This document shows, piece by piece, positions 8,391-15,268 of a stretch of 64,000 nt of DNA (the first letter of the stretch is position 1; each line of letters opens with the position of its first letter). The stretch is from Mesorhizobium sp. AR02. Its GTDB lineage: Bacteria > Pseudomonadota > Alphaproteobacteria > Rhizobiales > Rhizobiaceae. The position numbers and the translations under genes were made by a program. The notes beneath the pieces were generated by a model. The model was not told where the DNA came from. It saw only the letters and a list, made by a program, of their open reading frames with translations, and ran no database searches. The stretch is taken from assembly GCF_024746835.1 (NCBI RefSeq), contig NZ_CP080531.1, forward strand, positions 5,414,001-5,478,000. The letters are read 5' to 3'.

Positions 8391-9195
8391 TCAGGCAGCG
8401 GCGCTGGCCTGAGCCGGCTTCCACTGCGCCCAGGCGGGCGCGGTAGAGCGCGAGCGCCAGGGCGTCATCAGCACTTCGAGCCCGAAGACGAGCAGGAACG
8501 AGCCGACGCCGATGACGGTGAGAAGCAGCATCGCTGCATAGACCCCAGCGGTGTTCATCTGCGCGTTGGCGGTGAGCAAATAGGTGCCGAGGCCCTGCTT
8601 GGACGACGCCGTCCATTCGCCGATGACGGCGCCGGTCACCGCATAGGTGGCACCGATCTTGAGACCCGAAAACAGCGGGCCGATGCAGGCCGGCAATTTG
8701 ACGATAGCAAAGGTGCGCAGGCCGCCGCCGCCCATCAGGCGGGCGAGGTTGAGCATATCGCGGTCGACCGAAGCCAGACCGTCCAACACGTTGACGACGA
8801 CCGGGAAGAACACAATCCAGGCGACGATGATCAGCTTGGGCATCAGGCCGAAACCGAAGATGATGACCAGGGGTGCGGCGATGGCGACGATCGGCACCGC
8901 CTGCGAAATGATCAAAGCCGGCATGACCAGCCGCTGCACGACACGGATCTGCCCCATGGCGAGCGCAAGCACGAAGCCGATGGCGGCGCCGATGACATAG
9001 CCGATCGCTGTTTCATAGTACCGAAAGCCGCGGCCAGTTGTCGAACAGCGTCGAGAACGCCTGGGCCGGCGGCGGAATGACATAGGCGGGAAGGCCGGTG
9101 ACCCAGACCAGTAGCTGCCAGGCGACCAGGATGAGCACCATGGCCACGACCCAGATCAGGAATGGTCCCGCCGCTGCTCCAAACCGTGTGTTCAT
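8391..9195 (-). pseudogene. ABC transporter permease, frameshifted
   Basis: Two overlapping frames together make one permease of the SsuC/TauC type. The N-terminal piece (9195 to 9013) begins MNTRFGAAAGPFLIWVVA after a GGGAGC ribosome site and reads ...PPPAQAFSTLFDNWPRL before hitting a stop. The rest (about 9040 to 8391) continues in another frame with ETAIGYVIGAAIGF and contains the EAA-loop region. The switch, within about 9015-9045, needs one extra base removed or two bases restored. This is either a true disabling mutation or a sequencing error. The disrupted ATPase next door favours real decay. Confidence 0.8.
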
Positions 9196-9220
9196 TGCCG
9201 TGCTCCCGATTGGCCGGTGG

Positions 9221-9267
9221 TCAGTGCCCGATTGGTCGATGACCAATCGGTCAGTGCCCGATTGGTC
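9221..9267. repeat. 17-bp direct repeat flanking a palindrome
   Basis: The sequence tcagtgcccgattggtc occurs at 9221-9237 and again at 9251-9267. Between and overlapping them is the palindrome ccgattggtc-gat-gaccaatcgg (9228-9250). A further partial copy (cccgattgg) lies just before, near 9206. It sits between the permease start and the ATPase stop. It could be a regulator site, a transcript-stabilising hairpin or a replication-slippage product. Confidence 0.7.
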
Positions 9268-9893
9268 AGTGGTAGAGATGCTGCATGATCTGCCGCTTCA
9301 GGCCGACGAAGGTGTCGGTCGTCAGCACTTCCAGCGGCCGGGGCCGGGGCAGGTCGACGGTTAGGATTTCGGCGATGCGGCCGGGGCGGGGCGTCATCAC
9401 CACGATGCGGTCGGCGAGATAGATCGCCTCGTCGACATCATGGGTGACGAACAGGATGGTGCGCTTGAGGTCGCGCCAGAGCTGCAGCAGCCATTGCTGC
9501 ATGCCAAGCCGCGTCTGCGCGTCGAGCGCGCCGAACGGCTCGTCGAGCAGCATCACCTGCCGGCCGGCGGCGATGGTGCGCATCATGGCGACGCGCTGGC
9601 GCATGCCGCCGGACAGCGCATGCGGATAGTGGTTGAGGAAATCGCCGAGGCCGTAGCGGCTGGCGAGCTCGGCTGCCTCTTCGCGGTCCCTTGCGGTGGC
9701 GCCGCGTGTCAGCGACGCGGCCAGCGTGATGTTGCCGAGCACGGTGCGCCAGGGCAGCATCAAATCCTTCTGCAGCATGTAGCCGACCTGGCCCGGCCGG
9801 TTGGAGACATCCTGGCCGTCGAGCACGATCTTGCCGGACGTTGCCTTGAGCAGGCCCGATACGACGTTGAACAGCGTGCTCTTGCCGCATCCT
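9266..9893 (-). pseudogene. ABC transporter ATP-binding protein, 5'-truncated
   Basis: The reading frame contains Walker A (SGCGKST), the Q-loop (MLQKDLMLPW), the LSGGMRQR signature, Walker B (VMLLDEPFGALD) and the switch histidine (FVTHD). It has no sequence upstream of Walker A: homology stops abruptly at about 9893, inside the GPSGCGKST motif. The expected 35-45 N-terminal residues, the start codon and the promoter are missing. The next ATG inside the frame (9826) lies after Walker A, so any product would be inactive. The loss coincides exactly with the truncation of the lacI-like gene on the other strand. Confidence 0.88.
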
Positions 9894-10580
9894 GAGAAAG
9901 AGGCAGCGCATCTGACCTTCCTCGCCAGTCATGGCGTCGATGGCATCGTGCTCGCCGCGAGCGACCTTATTCCGGACGCTGACCTCCTGGAGCGGCTCAG
10001 GATCCCGGTGATCTCGATGGACCGGGAAATTCCCGATCTCGACTGTCTCGCCGCGCGCATCGATACGGATTACGAGCAGGGCGCCTTCCTGTCGGCGCGC
10101 CATCTGATCGAGGCGGGACACACACGCATCGCCTTTGTCAGCGGCAATCCCGCCGCCTCGAACACCAAAATCAGGCGGGCGGGATTCGAGCGGGCGCATC
10201 GCGAGGCCGGGCTGCCGGTCGATCCCGATCTGATCGAATGCGGCGCGTTCAATCATCGGTTTGGACTGGTGGCCACCCGCACGCTGCTCGACCGCGCACA
10301 CTTCTCGGCCATGTGCTGCATGAGCGACATGCTGGCGATGGGGGCGACCGTCGCGCTGCGCGAACGCGGCCTGAGCGTTCCCGAAGACTGCGCGGTGATG
10401 GGCTTCGACAACATCTACATCGCGCCGCTGCTGGTGCGGCCGCTGTCGACGATCGAACGGCGCATTTCCGAAGCCGGTTCCCTGGCGATCGGTGCGCTGA
10501 TCGATTTCCTCGACGACCCAACGCAGCCGCGCCGGATGGTGTTGATGGAACCGACAGTGATCCTGCGCGAGACGACGTGA
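9894..10580 (+). pseudogene. LacI-family transcriptional regulator, 5'-truncated
   Basis: Residues from EKEAAHLTFLASHGVDGIVL to the stop match the periplasmic-binding-like sugar-sensing domain of LacI/PurR regulators, including ISMDREIP, LIEAGHTRIAFVSGN and VMGFDNIYIAPLL. The helix-turn-helix and hinge (about 100 residues) are absent. Reading further left enters the antisense of the ABC ATPase. The fragment therefore cannot bind operator DNA. Before the deletion it was divergent from the ABC operon and probably controlled it. Confidence 0.87.
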
Positions 10581-10603
10581 CGGGGCAGGGACATGGCTGG
10601 CGG

Positions 10604-11074
10604 CTATCCAGCCCCCAATTGCTCTACCAAGTCAGCCAGAATAGGCCGCTGCCCGACAAGGATCTTGACCTCGGCCTCGGCCAAGCTGAACCAGCCGGCC
10701 CTGTCGATCTCCGGAAACTCCTTCATCGATCCCGACCGCGGCGGCCATTCCATGGTGAAGCTGTTGCTCTTGACGGCGGCGGCGTCGATCTCGGTCCGTG
10801 CCTCGACGGACCATGCGATAACGATCTTGCCGCCCGGCTGCTTGTAATCACCGAGGCGCGCGAAGGGACCATCGACCGTGACGCCGAGCTCTTCCCCGGT
10901 CTCGCGCCGTGCGGCCGCCAGTTCGTCCTCGCCCTCGTCGACGAGGCCTTTCGTGATCGACCAGGCGCCATCGTCCTTCTTCGCCCAGAACGGGCCGCCG
11001 GGATGAACCAGAAGCACTCTGAGTTCGTCGTCGCTTCGACGATAAATCAGCAGGCCCGCACTGCGTTTTGCCAT
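10604..11074 (-). CDS. NUDIX hydrolase
   Basis: A 156-residue NUDIX enzyme that cleaves nucleoside diphosphates linked to another moiety. The NUDIX box GX5EX7REUXEEXGU is complete as GLVDEGE...RETGEELGV at about residues 43-65. The opening MAKRSAGLLIYRR and WSITKG resemble the ADP-ribose/diadenosine-polyphosphate group. It is convergent with the lacI remnant. The exact substrate is not determined. Confidence 0.88.
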   Translation of the reverse strand: MAKRSAGLLIYRRSDDELRVLLVHPGGPFWAKKDDGAWSITKGLVDEGEDELAAARRETGEELGVTVDGPFARLGDYKQPGGKIVIAWSVEARTEIDAAAVKSNSFTMEWPPRSGSMKEFPEIDRAGWFSLAEAEVKILVGQRPILADLVEQLGAG

Positions 11075-11261
11075 TTTTGCATGTCCGTTTGCGGCGCTGG
11101 TGCGAGGTCGGCCGATTCTGTGTCGATCATGGATGCCGATCTTGCACCGGGAAATTGCGACGCTATGTCAGATGCATCTGCATTGCACCTCACCCGCGAG
11201 TTCGGCAATCTGATAGTATCGTTTCTGGGGCGGCGTCGAAAAATCAGGTGGGGCGTCCGGA

Positions 11262-11792
11262 ATGCAACTGGGTCTGATCGGCTACTACAGCGATTTCGTG
11301 GTCTATCCGCTGGTGATCGCCCTCTTGGGGGTGGCCGGGCTGATCGAGGCCGGGGAAGAGAGTGCGCCGGAATGGATCGGCACGGTGCTGATCTGTCTCG
11401 GCCTGTGGACGTTGATCGAATACGTCCTGCACCGCTTCGTCCTTCATCACGTTCCCTACATCAGGGACCTGCACGACCGTCATCATGTCGAGGAGCGCAG
11501 CCCGGTGGGCACGCCGACCTGGCTCAGTCTCGGCGTGCATGCGCTGATCGCACTGCCCGTTTGGCTGATTTCGGATTTCGCGACCGCCAGCGCGGTCAGT
11601 TGCGGGCTGATGCTGGGCTATCTCTGGTATGTCAGTGTCCACCACATGATCCACCACTGGCATCCCGCCCATCCCAGCTACCTCTACACGCTGAAGCGCC
11701 GCCATGCGGTGCACCACCATATCGACGACAACGCCAATTTCGGCGTGACGTCGCTATTGTGGGACCGGGTTTTCGGCACGGCGCGGCTTTGA
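11262..11792 (+). CDS. Sterol desaturase/fatty acid hydroxylase family membrane enzyme
   Basis: A 176-residue integral membrane di-iron protein. The histidine clusters of the family are visible: HRFVLHH near residues 57-63, HDRHH near 71-75, HHMIHHWHP near 127-135 and HAVHHH near 148-153. Such enzymes hydroxylate or desaturate lipids using O2. It is shorter than carotenoid or sterol hydroxylases (250 residues or more), so it is a minimal version. The stop codon runs directly into an 8-bp tandem repeat. Confidence 0.85.
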   Translation: MQLGLIGYYSDFVVYPLVIALLGVAGLIEAGEESAPEWIGTVLICLGLWTLIEYVLHRFVLHHVPYIRDLHDRHHVEERSPVGTPTWLSLGVHALIALPVWLISDFATASAVSCGLMLGYLWYVSVHHMIHHWHPAHPSYLYTLKRRHAVHHHIDDNANFGVTSLLWDRVFGTARL

Positions 11793-11911
11793 GGGCAGTA
11801 GGGCAGTAGGGCAGTAGGGCAGTAGGGCAGTAGGGCAGTAGGGCAGTAGGGCAGTAGGGCAGTAGGGCAGTAGGGCAGTAGGGCAGTAGGGCAGTAGGGC
11901 AGTAGGGCAGT
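11793..11911. repeat. 8-bp tandem repeat GGGCAGTA, 14 full copies plus a partial copy
   Basis: Perfect units of gggcagta start at 11793 and repeat every 8 bases through 11904; a final unit ends gggcagtc. It begins at the base after the desaturase stop codon and ends three bases before the rsgA stop on the other strand, so it fills the whole convergent gap. The perfect identity indicates recent expansion by slippage. Confidence 0.98.
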
Positions 11912-11914
11912 CAT

Positions 11915-12949
11915 TCAGCGCCGCTTGCCGCGACCGGCAGGTGACTTGGAGCCGCGAGGCCCGCTCTGCACCGGCGTGTTGTGCTGGTTTTCGTCGGTCA
12001 GTTTGCGCCAGCGGGCCAGGCGTTCCGGATCAAGCGTGCCGGCCTTGATGGCAGCCTGCACCGCGCAGCCCGGTTCGTGCACATGCGTGCAGTCGCGGAA
12101 CTTGCACAGCGGTGCCAGCTCGGTGATCTCGGCAAACAGCGTGTCGATGCCGTAGCCGACGTCGCTGACCTGCAGCGTGCGCATGCCCGGCGTGTCGATC
12201 ACCCAGCCACCACCGGCAATGGCATGCAGCGACCGCGCCGTGGTGGTGTGGCGTCCCTTGGCGTCGTGTTCGCGAATGGCTCCGGTCTGCTGCGGCGATT
12301 GCCGCGCCGATCCGGCCAGCGTGTTGACCAGTGTCGATTTGCCGACACCGGAGGAACCGATCAGCGCCACCGTCTGCCCCGTGCCGCACCAGGCGGCGAG
12401 TGCTGCCGCGGCATCCGCTGTGCGCGGGTTCAGCGTCACCACGGCCAATCCGCGCTGCAGTGCGGCGGCTTGGTTTTGGTACGCTTCGGCGTCTTCAGCC
12501 GTGTCGGCCTTGGTCAGCAGGATCACGGGTGTCGTTCCGGCCTCGTTGGCCAGCGCCAGATAGCGCTCGAGCCGCGCGATGTTGAAATCGGCATTGCAGG
12601 AGGTGACGATGAACAGCGTGTCGACATTGGCCGCGGCCAGCTGTGGCACCCGGCCGCCCTGGGTGCGGCGTTCCAGAACCGTCTTGCGGGTCAGGCGACG
12701 GCGCAAGAGGTGACTATGCGGCTCGACCAGCACCCAGTCGCCGACGGCGTAGTCGCCAGTGTTGGCTTGCGGCGCCAGCGTCAGGTCGATTTGTCCCGTC
12801 TGGGACAGGCCGCTCAGGCGGTCACGATGCACCATGGCAATGCGGGTCGGGATCAGGCCTGCCTCAGCCTGTTCAAGCTGATCGCCGAAAAAATCCGACC
12901 ATCCGAGGCTGGCGAGCGATGGTGACGGAACGGGGGAGGAGGCCGTCAC
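11915..12949 (-). CDS. rsgA: Ribosome small-subunit-dependent GTPase A
   Basis: A circularly permuted GTPase that helps mature the 30S subunit. The G motifs appear in permuted order: TKAD (G4), then GSSGVGKST (G1), then DTPG (G3). They are followed by the zinc-binding CKFRDCTHVHEPGC. An N-terminal OB fold precedes them. The start is uncertain. A GTG at 12949 places the conserved LASLGWSDFF near the N-terminus and gives 344 residues. The frame stays open to a GTG at 13048, but that extension reads through a hairpin. Neither start has a strong ribosome site. The basic tail SPAGRGKRR ends beside the tandem repeat. Confidence 0.9.
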   Translation of the reverse strand: MTASSPVPSPSLASLGWSDFFGDQLEQAEAGLIPTRIAMVHRDRLSGLSQTGQIDLTLAPQANTGDYAVGDWVLVEPHSHLLRRRLTRKTVLERRTQGGRVPQLAAANVDTLFIVTSCNADFNIARLERYLALANEAGTTPVILLTKADTAEDAEAYQNQAAALQRGLAVVTLNPRTADAAAALAAWCGTGQTVALIGSSGVGKSTLVNTLAGSARQSPQQTGAIREHDAKGRHTTTARSLHAIAGGGWVIDTPGMRTLQVSDVGYGIDTLFAEITELAPLCKFRDCTHVHEPGCAVQAAIKAGTLDPERLARWRKLTDENQHNTPVQSGPRGSKSPAGRGKRR

Positions 12950-13013
12950 GGCTTCGACCAAGGGTGCGGCGTCGCTGACATCGGACAGTATCTCTGGCAA
13001 GAAGAGGTGTGGC

Positions 13014-13044
13014 GCGGACAACGCCCCTTTGGGGGGCGGTCCGC
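13014..13044. promoter_or_regulatory. Strong hairpin in the leader region of rsgA
   Basis: GCGGAC/GTCCGC arms enclose CGCCCC/GGGGCG arms with a two-base bulge and a 5-base loop, giving a 12-bp stem. It lies 65-95 bases upstream of the favoured rsgA start and could affect its translation, or end transcripts arriving from the right. No T-run follows on either strand. Confidence 0.5.
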
Positions 13045-13195
13045 CCACGCTGTTGTATGGGCGGCATGGCGGGATTTGGCAAGCATTTCACGGCGAGAGG
13101 GCCGGGCTCACCCGTCAGCGACGTCGATTGTCTCGATAGTCACCGGGCGAGCCTCAAGACAAGAAGCCGCTCGCCAGGCCGGAGTCCGCATTTTC

Positions 13196-13223
13196 TTGAC
13201 AAGCCGCGCTTGCCGGATGTTAC
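13196..13223 (+). promoter_or_regulatory. Candidate promoter upstream of the small RiPP-like ORF
   Basis: A consensus TTGACA (13196-13201) is followed after 16 bases by TGTTAC (3 of 6 matches to the -10 consensus), about 35 bases before the GTG of the short ORF. The -35 is good and the -10 weak. Confidence 0.35.
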
Positions 13224-13256
13224 TGCCGCCAGCCGCTTGGGCTGGGGGACTTTGCC

Positions 13257-13343
13257 GTGAAGAAGACATATCTGAAGCCGGTGCTGGTGAAGCGCGAGCT
13301 GCTGTCCGCCGTGACCGCCGCGCCTGCCACGTCCGGGCGTTGA
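13257..13343 (+). CDS. Very short RiPP-precursor-like peptide (28 residues)
   Basis: A GTG at 13257 with GGGGGA eight bases upstream opens a 28-codon frame. Its peptide begins KKTYLKPVLVKRELLSAVTA and ends APATSGR. The pattern KKxYxKPxLVKRxxLSxVTA is typical of short alphaproteobacterial peptides annotated as putative ribosomally synthesised, modified peptide precursors. The leader-like first half is well formed and the core is short. No cyclase, asparagine-synthase-like or radical SAM modifying gene is nearby, so any maturation would act in trans. The match of ribosome site, frame and family-like motif makes chance unlikely. Confidence 0.6.
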   Translation: MKKTYLKPVLVKRELLSAVTAAPATSGR

Positions 13344-13383
13344 TCCGGAAGCCGTAGGGCGAGGGGGCTGACGCCTCCCACGC

Positions 13384-13440
13384 TCACAGCTCCTTTTCCG
13401 CCAATTTCCTGAATCCGTCGGGAAACTGGTGCAAGCCCGA
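13384..13440 (-). pseudogene. Duplicated 3' end of dinB (gene-tail remnant)
   Basis: On the minus strand these bases read ...PDGFRKLAEKEL followed by a TGA, against PDEFRELAEKEL and a stop at the real dinB end. The best DNA match is 13391-13422 with 13852-13883, 27 of 32 identical. No other part of dinB is present. The fragment lies on the far side of the excalibur gene, which is thus bracketed by two dinB tails. Confidence 0.75.
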
Positions 13441-13508
13441 TCTCATTGCCACGACAGCCGGCTCAAGATAGATTCCGCTGGGGTAATGGAACCGGGGGCG
13501 TACCGGGA

Positions 13509-13841
13509 ATGCTTCTGCCATTTTTGCATTGGCATACGCCTCGTCGCCATGGCGGGCTGAAATGGATGGCTCTTTTTGCGCCGTTCATCTTGTTGTCTGG
13601 CTACATTGCTTATGGCTTTGTCGGCATCCAGATCGACTCGCCACTCTCCGCCCTCAGGCATTTTGCTGCATTCCCGAACTGTGCGGCCGCCCGCGCCGTC
13701 GGGCTTGCCCCCGCGCGCAAGGGGCAACCCGGCTATTGGCCGACGCATGATGCGGACAAGGACGGTATCGCCTGCGAGCCTTGGCATGGGGAAAGCGCCA
13801 GCGGCGTCAAAGTGCATCGTTACTGGCGCACTGGCAGGTAG
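13509..13841 (+). CDS. Excalibur calcium-binding domain protein, membrane-anchored
   Basis: About 110 residues. A transmembrane segment (LKWMALFAPFILLSGYIAYGF, roughly residues 17-37) is followed by an extracytoplasmic excalibur domain: NCAAARAVGLAP...GYWPTHDADKDGIACEPW. The paired cysteines and the DxDxDGxxCE calcium loop are clear. An upstream in-frame ATG at 13446 exists; 13509 was preferred because it follows GGGGG/GGGA and gives a shorter cytoplasmic tail. Its 3' end lies three bases from the dinB stop, and a dinB-tail copy lies on its 5' side. Confidence 0.78.
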   Translation: MLLPFLHWHTPRRHGGLKWMALFAPFILLSGYIAYGFVGIQIDSPLSALRHFAAFPNCAAARAVGLAPARKGQPGYWPTHDADKDGIACEPWHGESASGVKVHRYWRTGR

Positions 13842-13844
13842 TTC

Positions 13845-15092
13845 TTACAATTCCTTTTCCGCCAGCTCCCTGAATTCGTCAGGCACCGAGCGGGCGGCCT
13901 CCAGTGCCACGGTGCCGTACCCTACGGCCTGCTTGCCGAAGCGCTCGCGGATCTTGTCGATGGCGCGGTCGGCGCCGAAGCGGGCGAGGCCTTGGCTGGA
14001 GCCGGGGCGGCGCTTCTCGTCGGCGAGGCCGAGCGGCAGGTCGAGCTGCAGCTCGGCACTTTCCCAGAGATGCGAGACCGAGATCGCCAGCAGCGAGATG
14101 GTTTTCTCCCCGGGATGGTCGGCAAGCACGCCGCGCACCAGGTCGCCGGCGATTTCGGCCAGCATGGTGGTCGCCGAGATCGGCTGGTCCAGCGTGATCG
14201 AGCGCGTGACGGCGCTGAGATCGGCAAAGCGCACGCGCACCGTCACGGTGCGGCCTGGCCGCGCCTTGGCGCGCAGCCGGCTGGCGACCCGGTCGGCCAG
14301 ATGCAGCAGCGTCGGCACGATCACTTGCGCCACGGCGGGCTTCTGGCCAAGTGCTGATTGCGCACCGGCCGAGTGCGCGCGGCGCTTGGTCTCCAGTTTC
14401 CTCGGGTCGCGGTTCCAGGACAGGGCGGCGAGTTTTTCGCCGGCGGCGGGGCCGAGCAGCCTGGTCAGCGCGCCGCTATGGGTCCTCGCCAGTTGGCCGA
14501 TGGTCTCGACGCCGATCTCGGCCAGCCTTGCCCTGGTCGCCGGGCCGACGCCCCACATCAGCCCGACCGGCAGATCGTGCAGGAAGGCAAGCTCGGTGCC
14601 GGGATCGACCACCACCAGCCCGTCGGGCTTGGCGACCTGCGAGGCGATCTTGGCCAGGTGCTTGGTGCGGGCGACGCCGATCGAGATCGGCAGGCCGAGT
14701 TCGGCTCGCACGCGGCGGCGGATCGCCGTGGCGATCTCTTGCGGCTGCCCGAACAGATGCGTGCAGCCGGCGACATCGGCGAAGGCCTCGTCGATGGAAA
14801 TGCGCTCGACCACCGGCGTGAAATCGTCGAGCACTTTTATCGCCGCATCGCCCAGCCGCTGGTAGTGGCTGAAATTGCCGCCGACGAAGATCAGCTGCGG
14901 GCAAAGCTCACGCGCTTTGCGCCCCGGCATGCCGCCGCGCACGCCGAAGGCGCGCGCTTCATAGGAGGCGGCCAACACCACGCCGCCGCCCACCGCGATC
15001 GGCTTGCCGCGCAGCGACGGGTCGAGCAGCTGCTCGACCGAGGCGTAGAACGCGTCGAGATCGGCATGCAGGATGGTGGCTGTCGTTTCCAT
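13845..15092 (-). CDS. dinB: DNA polymerase IV (translesion Y-family)
   Basis: A 415-residue Y-family polymerase for lesion bypass. The catalytic HADLDAFYASVEQ lies near residues 9-21 and SIDEAFAD near 100-107. The helix-hairpin-helix region (WGVGPATRARLAEIG) and the little-finger domain follow. The last residues AEKEL lack an evident beta-clamp motif such as QL(S/D)LF. A LexA box 34 bases upstream of the start indicates SOS control. Other Hyphomicrobiales often carry several dinB-like genes; no imuA-imuB/dnaE2 cassette is seen here. Confidence 0.93.
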   Translation of the reverse strand: METTATILHADLDAFYASVEQLLDPSLRGKPIAVGGGVVLAASYEARAFGVRGGMPGRKARELCPQLIFVGGNFSHYQRLGDAAIKVLDDFTPVVERISIDEAFADVAGCTHLFGQPQEIATAIRRRVRAELGLPISIGVARTKHLAKIASQVAKPDGLVVVDPGTELAFLHDLPVGLMWGVGPATRARLAEIGVETIGQLARTHSGALTRLLGPAAGEKLAALSWNRDPRKLETKRRAHSAGAQSALGQKPAVAQVIVPTLLHLADRVASRLRAKARPGRTVTVRVRFADLSAVTRSITLDQPISATTMLAEIAGDLVRGVLADHPGEKTISLLAISVSHLWESAELQLDLPLGLADEKRRPGSSQGLARFGADRAIDKIRERFGKQAVGYGTVALEAARSVPDEFRELAEKEL

Positions 15093-15125
15093 CCCGACCG
15101 CTCATCCGCAGTTGCTGATAGACAA

Positions 15126-15140
15126 GAACGAATAGAGAAC
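15126..15140 (-). promoter_or_regulatory. LexA (SOS) box upstream of dinB
   Basis: The sequence GAAC-gaataga-GAAC is the direct-repeat operator GTTC-N7-GTTC known for LexA in Rhizobium-type alphaproteobacteria. It lies 34-48 bases upstream of the dinB start, where a repressor would block the promoter. Confidence 0.88.
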
Positions 15141-15223
15141 AAAAGGTGATTATTGTCAAGCGGGGCCGCGGATGCACCCGGTGGGCAACTGTCTTCCGTG
15201 ACGTGCTGTATCCTGTGACGGTA

Positions 15224-15268
15224 GCGCTGCCCCTCATCTGGCTGCCGCCATCTTCTCCCCGTAAACGG
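15224..15268. repeat. Left remnant of a family D palindromic repeat, cut by the IS
   Basis: The bases gcgctgcccctcatctggct...cttctccccgtaaacgg match the edge of the family D repeats near 56.8 and 61.0-61.3 kb. The element continues on the other side of the IS at 16761. Its last ten bases are the left target-site duplication. Confidence 0.75.

Noticed and set aside
9801..9893. Apparent 31-codon start of the LacI-like frame
   Set aside because: These codons are the antisense of the ABC ATPase Walker A region. The homology begins only at the deletion junction.
10238..11809. 523-codon plus-strand frame
   Set aside because: It overlaps the lacI remnant, the NUDIX gene (antisense) and the desaturase gene in the wrong frame, and shows no coherent protein.
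11793..11911. Tandem repeat considered as a CRISPR array
   Set aside because: Units are 8 bp with no unique spacers and no cas genes are present.
11684..11914. ORF encoding repeated TALLPYCP on the minus strand
   Set aside because: It is a translation of the 8-bp tandem repeat, has no ribosome site and would change with copy number.
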